Assembly: GCF_019279795.1 (NCBI RefSeq)
Contig: NC_056733.1
Coordinates: 1,114,104,682-1,114,168,681 of the forward strand
Length of the DNA: 64,000 bases
DNA from: Protopterus annectens
Taxonomy: Eukaryota; Chordata; Ceratodontiformes; Protopteridae
Reading direction: 5' to 3'
Shown here: piece by piece, positions 49,501 through 62,701 of the stretch
Layout: each line of letters starts with the position of its first letter
How positions within the stretch are numbered: position 1 is the stretch's first letter
Position numbers and translations under genes: made by a program
The notes under the pieces: generated by a model
The model's database searches: none
Told to the model about the DNA's origin: nothing
The model's input: the letters and a program-made list of their open reading frames with translations, nothing else

Positions 49501-52500
49501 AATGCTATGCAATGAAACATATCTCATATATACAAGCATAATCACAGCAAACATTTGTACATGTCATATAGAACCGCTATTCAAAAAGCTATGGAATGAA
49601 ACATGTCTCATGTATACAAGCACAATCACAACTAGCATCTGTACATGTCATAAAGAAATCCTATTCAAAATACTATGCAATGAAACATGTCTCATGTATA
49701 CAAGCACAATCACAACTAGCATTTGTACATGTCATAAAGAACCGCTATTCAAAATGCTATGCAATGAAACATGTCTCATGTACACGAGCACAATCACAAC
49801 TAGAATTTGTACATGTCATAAAGAACTGCTATTCAAAATGCTATGCAATGAAACATGTCTCATGTATACAAGCACAATCACAACTAGCATTTGTACATGT
49901 CATAAAGAACCGCTATTCAAAATGCTATACAATGAAGCATATCTCAATATACAAGCACAATCACAACTAGCATTTCTACATGTCATAAAGATCCATTATT
50001 CAAAATGCTATGCAATGAAACATGTCTCAGGCATACAAACACAATCTCAACTAGCATTTGTACATGTCATAAAGAACCACTATGCAAAATCCTATGCAAT
50101 GAAACATGTCTCATGTATACAACCAAAATCACAACTAGCATTTGTACATTTCATAAAGAACTGCTAATCAAAATACAATGCAATGAAACGTCCAATGTAT
50201 ACAACAACAACCACAACTACCATGTGTACATGTCATAAAGAACCAGAATTCAAAATGCTATGCAATGAAACATGTCTCATGTATACAACCGCAATCACAA
50301 CTAGCATTTGTACATGTCATAAAAAAACGCTATTCAAAATGCTATGCAATGAAACATGTCTCATGTATACAAGCAAAATCACATCTAGCATTTGTACATG
50401 TCATATAGAACCGCTATTCAAAATGCTATGCAATGAAGCATGTCTCATGTATACAAGCACAATCACAACTAGCATTTGTACATGTCATAAAGAACCACTA
50501 TTCAAAATGCTATGCAATGAAACATATCTCATATATACAAGCATAATCACAGCAAGCATTTGTACATGTCATATAGAACCGCTATTCAAAATGCTATGCA
50601 ATGAAACGTGTCTCATGTATACAAGCACAATCACAACTAGCATTTGTACATGTCATAAAGAAACGTTATTCAAAAAGCTATGGAATGAAACATGTCTCAT
50701 GTATTCAAGCACAATCACAACTAGCATTTGTACATGTCAAAGAAACACTATTCAAAATGTTATGCAATGAAACTTCCCTCATGTATACAAGCAAAACCAC
50801 AACTAGCATTTGTACATCAAAGAACCACTATTCAAAATGTTATGCAAAGAAACATGCCTCATGCATACAAGCACAATCACAAATAGCATTTGTGCATGTC
50901 ATAAAGTACCGCTATTCAAAATGCTACGCAATGAAACATGTCTTTTCTATGCAAGCACAATCACAACTAGCATTTGTACATGTCATAATGAACCGCTATT
51001 CAAAATGCTATGCAATGAAACATGTCTCATGTATACAAGCACAATCACAACTAGCATTTGTACATGTCATAAAGAACCTCTATTCAAAATGCTATGCAGT
51101 GAAACATGTCTCGTATTCATGCACAAACCACAGCTAGCATTTGTACATGTCATAATGAAGCACTATTCAAAATGCAATGCAATGAAACATGTCTCATGTA
51201 AACTTGCACAATAACATCTAGCATTTGTACATGTTACAAAGAACCACAATTCAAAATGCTATGCAATGAAACATGTCTTATGCGTACAAGCATAATCACA
51301 ACTAGCATTTGTACATGTCATAATGAAGCACTATTCAACATGCTATGCAATGAAAAATGTCTCATGTATACAAGCACAATCAGAACCAATATTTGCACAT
51401 GTCATAAAGAATCACTATTCAAAATGTTATGAAAGGAACATGGCTCATGTATTTAAGCACAATCACAACTAGCAATTTTACATTCAAAAAGAACCGTTAT
51501 TCAAAATGCTATGCAAAGAAACATGTCTCATGTATACAAGCGGAATAACAACTAGCATTTGTAACTGTCATAAAGAACACTATTCAAAATACTATGCAAT
51601 AAAACATGTCTCATGTATACAAGCACAATCACAACTAGCATTTGTACATGTCATAAACAACCGCTATTCAAAATGCTATACAATGAAGCATATCTCAGTC
51701 TACAAGCACAATCACAACTAGCATTTCTACATGTCATAAAGATCCATTATTCAAAATGCTATGCAATGAAACATGTCTCAGGCATACAAGCAAAATGTCA
51801 ACTAACATTTGTACATGTCATAAAGAACCACTATGCAAAATCCTATGCAATGAAACATGTCTCATGTATACAACCAAAATCACAACTAGCATTTGTACAT
51901 TTCATAAAGAACTTCTAATCAAAATACAATGCAATGAAACGTCCCATGTATACAACAACAATCACAACTACCATTTGTACATGTCATAAAGAACCACAAT
52001 TCAAAATGCTATGCAATGAAACATGTCTCATGTATACAACCACAATCACAACTAGCATTTGTACATGTCATAAAAAAACGCTATTCAAAATGCTATGCAA
52101 CGAAACATGTCTCATGTATACAAGCAAAATCACATCTAGCATTTGTACATGTCATATAGAACCGCTATTCAAAATGCTATGCAATGAAGCATGTCTCATG
52201 TATACAAGCACAATCACAACTAGCATTTGTACATGTCATAAAGAACCACTATTCAAAATGCTATGCAATGAAACATATCTCATATATACAAGCATAATCA
52301 CAGCAAGCATTTGTACATGTCATATAGAACCGCTATTCAAAATGCTATGCAATGAAACATGTCTCATGTATACAAGCACAATCACAACTAGCATTTGTAC
52401 ATGTCATAAAGAACCGTTATTCAAAAAGCTATGGAATGAAACATGTCTCATGTATACAAGCACAATCACAACTAGCATTTGTACATGTCAGAGAACCGCT

Positions 52501-54550
52501 ATTCAAAATGCTATGCAATAAAATATCTCTCATATACACAAGCACAACCACAAATAGCATTTGTACATCAAAGAACCAATATTCAAAATGCTATGCAATG
52601 AACCATGTCTCATGTATACAAGCACAATCACACCTAGCATTTGTACATGTCATAAAGAACTACTATTCAAACTGCTATGCAATAAAACGTGTTTCATGTA
52701 TACAAGCATATCACAACTAGCATTTATAGATGTCAAAGAACCATTATTCAAAATGCTATGCAGTGAAACATGCCTAATGTATGCAAGCACATGCACAACT
52801 AGAATTTGTACATGTCATAAAGAACCGCTAGTCAAAATGCTATGCAAAGAAACATGTCTCATGTATACAAGCACAATAACAACTACCATTTGTACATGTC
52901 ATAATAAAGCACTATTCAAAATGCTATTCACTGAAATATGTCTCATGTATACAAACACAATCACAACTAGCAATTATACATATCATAAAGAACCACTATT
53001 CAAAACGGTACGCAATGAAACATGTCTCATGTATACAAGTAAATCACAACTAGCATTTGTACATGTCAAAGAACCATTATAGAAAATGCTATGCAATGAA
53101 ACATGTCTCATGTATACAAACACAAGCACAACTAGCATTTGTACATGTCATAAAGAACCGCTAGTCAAAATGCTATGCAAAGAAACATGTCTCATTTATA
53201 CAAGCACAATCACAACTAGCATTTCTACATGTCAAAGAACAGCTATTCAAAATGCTATGCAATGAAACATGTCTCATGTATACAAGCACAATCACAACTA
53301 GCATTTGTACATGTCAAAAAGAACCGCTATTCAAAATGCTATGTAGTGAAACATCTCTCATGTATTCAATCACAAACCACAATTAGCATTTGTACATGTC
53401 ATAATGAAACACTATTCAAAATGCTATGCAATGAAACATGTCTTATGCATACAAGAACGACAACTAGCATTTGTACATGTCATGAAGAATCGCTATTCAA
53501 AATGCTATGCAATGAAACATGTCTCATTTATACAAGCACAATCACAACTAGCTTTTGTACATGTCATAAAGAACCACTTTTCAAAATGCTATGCAATGAA
53601 ACATGTCTCATGTTTACAAGTACAATCACAACTAGCATTTGTGCATGTCATAAAGAACCACTAATCAAAATGCTATGCAAAGAAACACGTCTCATGTATA
53701 CAAGCACAATCACAACTAGCATTTGTACATGCCATAAAGAACCACTATTCAAAATGCTATGCAATGAAACCTGTCTCATGTATACAAACACAATCACAAC
53801 TAGCATTTGTACATATCAAAGAACTGCTATTCAAAATGATATGCAATGAAACATGTCTCATGTATACAAGCACAATCACAACTAGCATTTGTACATGTCA
53901 TAAAGAACCACTATTCAAAATGCTATGCAATGAAACATGTCTCATTTATACAAGCAAAATCAGAACTAGCATTTGTGCATATCATATAGAACCGCTTTTC
54001 AAAATGCTATGCAATGAAACATGTCTCATGCATACAAGCACAATCACAACTAGCATTTGTACATGTCATAAGGAACCACTATTCAAAATGCTGTGCAATG
54101 AAGCATGTCTCATGTACACAAGCACAATCACAACTAGCATTTGTACATGTCATAAAGAACTGCTATTCAAAATGCTATGCAATGAAACATGTCTCATGTA
54201 TACAAGCACAATCACAACTAGCATTTTTACATGTCATAAAGAACCGCTATTCAAAAGGCTATGCAATGAAACATGCCTCATGTATACAAGCACAATCACA
54301 ACTAGCATTTGTACATGTCATAAAGAACCACTATTCAAAATGATATGCAATGAAACATGTCTCATGTATACAAGCACAATCACAACTAGCATTTGCACGT
54401 CATAAAGAACCACTATTCAACATGCTATGCAATGAAACATGTCTCATGTATACAAGCACAATCACAACTAGCATTTGTACATGCTATGAAGAACCACTAC
54501 TCAAAATGCTATGCAATGAAACATCTCATGTATACAAGCACAATCACAAC
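46501..54550 (-). repeat. 84-bp satellite, inverted and diverged, with higher-order structure
   Basis: Reverse complement of the left-hand monomer (TGCTATGCAATGAAACATG), about 95 copies with many indels. Rare variants define a larger repeat: CTTTTCTATGCAAGC at 48016 and 50942, then CAAACCACAGCTAGC and CAGAACCAATATTTGC follow in the same order each time. TCCAATGTATACAACAACAA or its TCCCATG form recurs near 49105, 50190 and 51940. The part from about 50367 is the first copy of a tandem duplication that is repeated from 55178. The array ends abruptly at ...CACAATCACAAC (54550). Confidence 0.93.
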
Positions 54551-55177
54551 CACTTGCAGTCCCCCACCCAGAATGCAGCGATAACACTCAATTTTCTCAA
54601 ACAGCATATGGCATAGGAGTGGATCACTATATTTAAAAATATGTTGTGGTAAGCATTTCTATATTTATGGGCAATGAGGCCTGAAACATCTGTGAATCAC
54701 TCCTGACTAGGTCAGCAAAACATGACTGATAGCAGTGACATACTCTGGTGCCATACCAGTTATTAGGAAAGGGTAATCGTACATACATATGACATTATGA
54801 GTAGTGCACTTGTCATGTGCATACATGTATGTCACCATGTAGTATGTGTATCTGCTCACATTGAACCATACAGTCAGAACTAGATTACCCAGGATCCATA
54901 ACTGTGTTTGTTTGAGACAGTGGCTCTTGATTCTCACAAGGACTCAGTGGGCTTGTATTTATTCTTATTTTATATCTTTTTTAACAGAGAAAGTGAAATG
55001 GTCCAAAGGCAAGATAGATGACTTGAGAAAACCAATGGCAGCTTGTACTCAAGCCAAATTATCAAACTGAGGTCAATCTTTGTTGGTTTCACATTGCTGA
55101 CAGTTCCAACCACTCAGTGATAAAATACTGAAAGTGACAGACAATACATCAGGAGGAGACATCCCGGGGCTGATATT
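54551..55177. other. Non-satellite segment, copy 1 of a 627-bp duplicate
   Basis: From TTGCAGTCCCCCACCC to CCGGGGCTGATATT, matching 59528-60154 with an exact offset of 4977 and only about four substitutions (near 54669, 54709, 54965 and 55066). It is flanked on both sides by satellite, unlike copy 2, which continues into unique DNA. The 3' junction (GATATT then TGTATACAAGC) is the breakpoint of the tandem duplication. Confidence 0.9.
54988..55070 (+). other. Candidate terminal coding exon, copy 1 (speculative)
   Basis: A pyrimidine-rich tract ending CTTTTTTAACAG (54976-54987) is a good splice acceptor. The following frame, entered after two bases, reads KVKWSKGKIDDLRKPMAACT then QAKLSN and stop at 55068-55070. 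The 26-residue tail is basic. WSKGK recalls a basic stretch in ribosomal protein eS25, but nothing else agrees and I do not assign it. Without the upstream exon this could be chance. Confidence 0.25.
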
Positions 55178-58100
55178 TGTATACAAGCAAAATCACATCT
55201 AGCATTTGTACATGTCATATAGAGCCGCTATTCAAAATGCTATGCAATGAAGCATGTCTCATGTATACAAGCACAATCACAACTAGCATTTGTACATGTC
55301 ATAAAGAACCACTATTCAAAATGCTATGCAATGAAACATATCTCATATATACAAGCATAATCACAGCAAGCATTTGTACATGTCATATAGAACCGCTATT
55401 CAAAATGCTATGCAATGAAACATGTCTCATGTATACAAGCACAATCACAACTAGCATTTGTACATGCCATAAAGAAACGTTATTCAAAAAGCTATGGAAT
55501 GAAACATGTCTCATGTATTCAAGCACAATCACAACTAGCATTTGTACATGTCAAAGAAACACTATTCAAAATGTTATGCAATGAAACTTGCCTCGTGTAT
55601 ACAAGCAAAACCACAACTAGCATTTGTACATCAAAGAACCACTATTCAAAATGTTATGCAAAGAAACATGCCTCATGCATACAAGCACAATCACAAATAG
55701 CATTTGTGCATGTCATAAAGTACCGCTATTCAAAATGCTACGCAATGAAACATGTCTTTTCTATGCAAGCACAATCACAACTAGCATTTGTACATGTCAT
55801 AATGAACCGCTATTCAAAATGCTATGCAATGAAACATGTCTCATGTATACAAGCACAATCACAACTAGCATTTGTACATGTCATAAAGAACCTCTATTCA
55901 AAATGCTATGCAGTGAAACATGTCTCATGTATTCATGCACAAACCACAGCTAGCATTTGTACATGTCATAATGAAGCACTATTCAAAATGCAATGCAATG
56001 AAACATGTCTCATGTATACTTGCACAATCACATCTAGCATTTGTACATGTTACAAAGAACCACAATTCAAAATGCTATGCAATGAAACGTCTTATGCGTA
56101 CAAGCACAATCACAACTAGCATTTGTACATGTCATAATGAAGCACTATTCAACATGCTATGCAATGAAAAATGTCTCATGTATACAAGCACAATCAGAAC
56201 CAGTATTTGCACATGTCATAAAGAATCACTATTCAAAATGCTATGAAAGGAACATGGCTCATGTATTTAAGCACAATCACAACTAGCAATTTTACATTCA
56301 AAAAGAACCGCTATTCAAAATGCTATGCAAAGAAACATGTCTCATGTATACAAGCGGAATAACAACTAGCATTTGTAACTGTCATAAAGAACACTTTTCA
56401 AAATACTATGCAATAAAAGATGTCTCATGTATACAAGCACAATCACAACTAGGATCTGTACATGTCATAAAGAAATCCTATTCAAAATGCTACGCAATGA
56501 AACATGTCTCATGTACACGAGCACAATCACAACTAGAATTTGTACATGTCATAAAGAAATCCTATTCAAAATGCTATGCAATGAAACATGTCTCATGTAC
56601 ACGAGCACAATCACAACTAGAATTTGTACATGTCATAAAGAACTGCTATTCAAAATGCTATGCAATGAAACATAACTCATGTATACAAGCACAATCACAA
56701 CTAGCATTTGTACATGTCATAAAGAACCGCTATTCAAAATGCTATACAATGAAGCATGTCTCAAGTATACAAGCACAATCACAACTAGCATTTGTACATG
56801 TCATAAAGATCCACTATTCAAAATGCTAAGCAATAAAATGTCTCACGCATACAAACACAATCTCAACTAACATTTGTACATGTCATAAAAAACCACTATG
56901 CAATATCCTATGCAATGAAACATGTCTCATGTATACAACCAAAATCACAACTAGCATTTGTACATTTCATAAAGAACTGCTAATCAAAATGCAATGCAGT
57001 GAAACGTCCCATGTATACAACAACAATCACAACTACCATTTGTACATGTCATAAAGAACCACAATTCAAAATGCTATGCAATGAAACATGTCTCATGTAT
57101 ACAAGCACAATCACAAAAAGCATTTGTACATGTCATAAAAAAGCTATTCAAAATGCTAAGCAACGAAACATGTCTCATGTATACAAGCAAAATCACATCT
57201 AGCATTTGTACACGTCATAAAGAACCACTATTCAAAATGCTATGCAATGAAACATGTCTCATGTATACAAGCACAATCACAACTAGCATTTGTACATGTC
57301 ATAAAGAACCACTATTCAAAATGCTATGCAATCAAACATATCTCATATATACAAGCATAATCACAACAAGCATTTGTACATGTCATATAGAACCGCTATT
57401 CAAAATGCTATGCAATGAAACGTGTCTCATGTATACAAGCACAATCACAACTAGCATTTGTACATGTCATAAAGAACCGTTATTCAAAAAGCTATGGAAT
57501 GAAACATGTCTCATGTATACAAGCACAATCACAACTAGCATTTGTACATGTCAGAGAACCGCTATTCAAAATGCTATGCAATAAAATATCTCTCATATAC
57601 ACAAGCACAACCACAAATAGCATTTGTACATCAAAGAACCAATATTCAAAATGCTATGCAATGAACCATGTCTCATGTATACAAGCACAATCACACCTAG
57701 CATTTGTACATGTCATAAAGAACTACTATTCAAACTACTATGCAATGAAACGTGTTTCATGTATACAAGCATATCACAACTAGCATTTCTAGATGTCAAA
57801 AAACCATTATTCAAAATGCTATGCAATGAAACATGCCTAATGTATGCAAGCACATGCACAACTAGCATTTGTACGTCATAAAAAAACGCTATTCAAAATG
57901 CTATGCAATGAAACATGTCTCATGTATACAAGCACAATTACAACTAGCATTTGTACATGTCATAATAAAGCACTATTCAAAATGCTATTCACTGAAACAT
58001 GTCTCATGTATACAAGCACAATCACAACTAGCAATTATACATATCATAAAGAACCACTATTCAAAACGGTACGCAATGAAACATGTCTCATGTATACAAG

Positions 58101-59527
58101 TAAATCACAACTAGCATTTGTACATGTCAAAGAACCATTATTGAAAATGCTATGCAATGAAACATGTCTCATGTATACAAACACAAGCACAACTAGCATT
58201 TGTACATGTCATAAAGAACTGCTAGTCAAAATGCTATGCAAAGAAACATGTCTCATTTATACAAGCACAATCACAACTAGCATTTCTACATGTCAAAGAA
58301 CAGCTATTCAAAATGCTATGCAATGAAACATGTCTCATGTGTACAAGCACAATCACAAATAGCATTTCTACATGTCATAAAGAACCGCTATTCAAAATGC
58401 TATGTAGTGAAACATCTCTCATGTATTCAATCACAAACCACAATTAGCATTTGTACATGTCATAATGAAACACTATTCAAAATGCTATGCAATGAAACAT
58501 GTCTCATGCATACAAGAACGACAACTAGCATTTGTACATGTCATGAAGAACCGCTATTCAAAATGCTATGCAATGAAACATGTCTCATTTATACAAGCAC
58601 AATCACAACTAGCTTTTGTACATGTCATAAAGAACCACTTTTCAAAATGCTATGCAATGAAACATGTCTCATGTTTACAAGTACAATCACAACTAGCATT
58701 TGTGCATGTCATAAAGAACCACTAATCAAAATGCTATGCAAAGAAACACGTCTCATGTATACAAGCACAATCACAACTAGCATTTGTACATGTCATAAAG
58801 AACCACTATTCAAAATGCTATGCAATGAAACCTGTCTCATGTATACAAACACAATCACAACTAGCATTTGTACATATCAAAGAACTGCTATTCAAAATGA
58901 TATGCAATGAAACATGTCTCATGTATACAAGCACAATCACAGCTAGCATTTGTGCATGTCATAAAGAACCGCTATTCAAAATGCTATGCAATGAAACATG
59001 TCACATGTTTACAAGCACAATCACAACTAGCATTTGTACATGTCATAAGGAACCACTATTCAAAATGCTGTGCAATGAAGCATGTCTCATGTACACAAAC
59101 ACAATCACAACTAGCATTTGTACATGTCATAAAGAACTGCTATTCAAAATGCTATGCAATGAAACATGTCTCATGTATACAAGCACAATCACAACTAGCA
59201 TTTTTACATGTCATAAAGAACCGCTATTCAAAAGGCTATGCAATGAAACATGCCTCATGTATACAAGCACAATCACAACTAGCATTTGTACATGTCATAA
59301 AGAACCACTATTCAAAATGATATGCAATGAAACATGTCTCATGTACGCAAGCACAATCACAACTAGCATTTGCACGTCATAAAGAACCACTATTCAACAT
59401 GCTATGCAATGAAACATGTCTCATGTATACAAGCACAATCACAACTAGCATTTGTACATGCTATGAAGAACCACTACTCAAAATGCTATGCAATGAAACA
59501 TCTCATGTATACAAGCACAATCACAAC
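55178..59527 (-). repeat. 84-bp satellite, inverted, second copy of duplicated block
   Basis: About 52 monomers in the same inverted orientation. The order of rare variants copies 50367-54550: CTTTTCTATGCAAGC at 55756 (offset 4814 from copy 1), CAATAAAATATCTCTC at 57579 (offset 5063 from 52516), end of array at 59527 (offset 4977). The offset steps correspond to about three extra monomers near 56400-56700 and one missing monomer near 58950. The array ends at exactly the same base of the monomer as copy 1. Confidence 0.93.
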
Positions 59528-60154
59528 CACTTGCAGTCCCCCACCCAGAATGCAGCGATAACACTCAATTTTCTCAAACAGCATATGGCATAGGAGTGGA
59601 TCACTATATTTAAAAATATGTTGTGGTAAGCATTTCTATATTTATGAGCAATGAGGCCTGAAACATCTGTGAATCACTCCTGACTAGATCAGCAAAACAT
59701 GACTGATAGCAGTGACATACTCTGGTGCCATACCAGTTATTAGGAAAGGGTAATCGTACATACATATGACATTATGAGTAGTGCACTTGTCATGTGCATA
59801 CATGTATGTCACCATGTAGTATGTGTATCTGCTCACATTGAACCATACAGTCAGAACTAGATTACCCAGGATCCATAACTGTGTTTGTTTGAGACAGTGG
59901 CTCTTGATTCTCACAAGGACTCAGTGGGCTTGTATTTATTCATATTTTATATCTTTTTTAACAGAGAAAGTGAAATGGTCCAAAGGCAAGATAGATGACT
60001 TGAGAAAACCAATGGCAGCTTGTACTCAAGCCAAATTATCAACCTGAGGTCAATCTTTGTTGGTTTCACATTGCTGACAGTTCCAACCACTCAGTGATAA
60101 AATACTGAAAGTGACAGACAATACATCAGGAGGAGACATCCCGGGGCTGATATT
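59528..60154. other. Non-satellite segment, copy 2 of the 627-bp duplicate
   Basis: Near-identical to 54551-55177. It continues without a break into 60155 onward (CTGGGATTTACCTC), so this is the original context and the proximal copy is the derived one. It contains ACATACATATGACATTATG and other AT-rich sequence with no known repeat. Confidence 0.9.
59965..60047 (+). other. Candidate terminal coding exon, copy 2 (speculative)
   Basis: Same acceptor (ACAG at 59961-59964) and frame as the copy at 54988. The only coding difference is the last residue, Asn to Thr, from AAC to ACC before the TGA. If this is a real last exon, the following ~2.6 kb to the polyadenylation signals near 62677 would be its 3'UTR, and the satellite would lie in the last intron. 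Expression data are needed to support this. Confidence 0.28.
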
Positions 60155-60268
60155 CTGGGATTTACCTCTTGTATCTGGCTCAAAGAGAATTATGGTTTAA
60201 GTATAATGCATTAGCTTTGTTAGCTGATGAGGAACTTTCATCAAATTACAGATCATAATTGTGGAGCA

Positions 60269-60375
60269 GAAACTGCTGACAGATGTCTACTCGCACAAAC
60301 ATTGCTATACTTGGAAACTGCTGACAGATGTGCACTTACACAAACGTTACTATACTTGGAAACTGCAGTCAGTGT
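60269..60375 (+). repeat. 45-bp tandem repeat, ~2.3 copies
   Basis: GAAACTGCTGACAGATGT starts at 60269 and 60314, and a partial third copy GAAACTGCAGTCAG starts at 60359, each 45 bases apart. The last part of the unit is ACTATACTTG or GCTATACTTG. The 45-bp period gives a repeated peptide ETADRC...QTLLYL in an 81-codon frame (60227-60472) that I regard as accidental. Confidence 0.8.
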
Positions 60376-61039
60376 TCTTCTCAAAGATCATTCACTAACA
60401 AACACAGATTTATGCACCACATTTTGCTTTAGTTACTTGCAGCTGATACATATGGATGTCACCTGTGGATAGAAGTGACTTGTTGTCTGTACATTGTTAA
60501 ACAGTGTCACTGATCCGGCATGGCAGGAGCTCTGTCAGACAATACATTTGCTAAACTGAGTGTAAAAGTAATATTGCAATGGCTTATTTCATGAGTAGGA
60601 GGGACTGTAGTATGTTTAAGAATAACAAGATGACCATAATTTCTCTCACTTTCTATTCCGAGCATCAGCGCTGCACCTGGTAAGTGGCTAGCTTTGTTGC
60701 TGATACCAGCAGGTTGGAATATGTTGTATGTTCCATTTCTTCTTCAGTTTTGTCCCAGTCTGATATCAGAGTGCTACATAGCAGATGGTAGTCTTTTGGG
60801 GATAGGGTTGAGGGGGCATGTTGAATTTATGATTGCCAATAGCTAATTGAAATATATGACTTTTTCCTGTTGCCTTCATCCTAAACAAATAAAAAAGGGA
60901 TACATATGTCTTTTCTTGTTGAGGAGGTTGAGGCAGACACCATTCCCAGATGTGATTTATGTATCCTCCCAAGCATTTGTCCTCTTAGTTTATTGTGAAC
61001 CGTTATTTTATTGAATACAACTTATTTTCTCCTTAAAAG

Positions 61040-61500
61040 TGAAAATAAAACTGAATTTCTTTCCTTGCTCATGTTTTTTTTCTTCAGGCCATCATTGAAT
61101 CAAAAAGTTGGAAAACAGCTCTAAAATGCACCTCAGGGCATCTATAGCCACAGGGTTTCTGTCGGACTAGTGGCCCTTAGACCACCAGCTTAATTCAATT
61201 ATTTATTCCACAATTATAATAATGCACTCTTGCTAGTTAGGTTGTGTTGAAGGGATGCAGAAAAAAAAAGTTGGAGTAAAACTGAATTTGTTTCCTTAGT
61301 CACAATTTTTGTTCAGGGCATCACTGATTCTGAAGGTTGGAAAAAAGCTGTAAAACACATCTCAGAACATCTAGAAAAAATATGTCTTCTTTGGGCCTAG
61401 AGGCCAAAGACCCTTGGCTTAATTTGGCCATTTCCTTAACAGTTATTATAGCGCAGGCTCGCCCACATAAGGTGTATTGAAATGATGCAGGAAAAGGCTG
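61040..61500 (+). repeat. ~230-bp diverged tandem duplication
   Basis: AAAACTGAATTT at 61048 and 61279 (offset 231), GAAGGTTGGAAAA or AAAAGTTGGAAAA, the AGCT(C/G)TAAAA block, CATCT, AGCTTAATT or GGCTTAATT, and GATGCAG at 61254 and 61484 (offset 230) align in order. The two units are clearly diverged, so the duplication is old. Confidence 0.75.
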
Positions 61501-62676
61501 GAAATAAGACAAACATGGGAAAAATGTAGTAAAAAGTCATCTGGATAATGTGGTGAGGCTGTGATGGGGGAACTGGGGGCCATTGAGTGATATGAGTTGG
61601 TAGGGGACTGGACAGCGGGGGGTGTCACCATGAAGCCCTTCACCTAGATCACAATTTACCGTAAGGCTGATCCTAATTACTTCACTATGATACAAGAAAG
61701 GTAGAGTCAAAATTGGTGCAATGGTCTAGCTGATAAAGTCAGAAAGTAAAACAGCATCATGAAGCAACATAATGGAATGCAGGAGAAGCAAATGGGTGAC
61801 AATTTGGACAAATAATTAATGAAAACTAATGAAATGCTGCAAAAAATTGGTGTACTCTGGTATTACTGCAGAACATTCAGGGGGCTCTGTCATTACTAGA
61901 TGCACATTTTCTGAACATCCAGTTCACTGTTCAAGATGGTATTAAAAGAAAAGACAAATATTTCTGCAAGAGACCTTGAATTATTTATAGGTTCAAACAC
62001 ACTTTAGCACATTTAGTATTTTAGAAAGTCAACCAAACCTTTGAAACCAGACATGGTGTGTAATTTTTCTTTAAGCTTTAGAGATTAAAATCTGATATGG
62101 CATAAGACAACCAAATAAAGTATAGTAGTGCTTTGTTAATCAAATAACGAACCCCCCCCCCTTTGTTAATGGAATTTGAGGTAACTCTAGTTTAAGTTTA
62201 ATGAAATTTGTATGACTTTTTCAAAGAAATGTGCTTTGTTATTAGAAACCAAATAAAAATGAGCAAAGCATTTCTTATTACTAAAATGGGCATAACTTGT
62301 AAACCCTTCAATATCTTTTTTTATACAGACTCCCAAAAGTTCTTGCTTTGACCTAACATGAATTAATCAGTATTGCAACCAGCTTACTACACATTACACA
62401 TTAGAGGCATGGTGACGTTGTTATGTCATATATACTTGTTATTTTTGTTATTACACGTTCTCATTATTTTCTCGGCAATTATTAATCTGATCTGTATTAT
62501 ATGCAGTAGACATCTGCAGGCCAAATTTATTCAACTACCAATTACAAACCTCTCAAATCAGAATGTCTTAAAACGTAACCACTGTTGACTGTACATTATG
62601 TATATAGTTATATAAATATATTCTTTTGTTATTTAAATACTTTAAGTATGTCTTTCTATACATTTTCCTAAAGTCA

Positions 62677-62701
62677 AATAAAACTGTTTTGCAAAAATAA
62701 A
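62677..62701 (+). promoter_or_regulatory. Possible polyadenylation signals
   Basis: AATAAA at 62677-62682 and again at 62696-62701, 19 bases apart, in an A-rich stretch. AATAAA is common in AT-rich DNA, and others occur upstream (near 61045 and 62113). They matter only if the candidate exon at 59965 is real. Confidence 0.25.

Noticed and set aside
54707..54937. 76-codon minus-strand ORF, also at 59684-59914
   Set aside because: Present twice only because of the recent segmental duplication; no domain and no other support.
54988..55070. Ribosomal protein eS25 exon
   Set aside because: Only a WSKGK-like match; the following residues do not fit the family.
1..59527. Repetitive protein genes from the long satellite frames
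   Set aside because: Two frames are open equally because 84 is a multiple of three; common variants change residues, indels break frame, and there are no gene signals.
60227..60472. 81-codon ORF with a 15-residue repeat
   Set aside because: The peptide repeat follows from the 45-bp tandem repeat; nothing else suggests coding.
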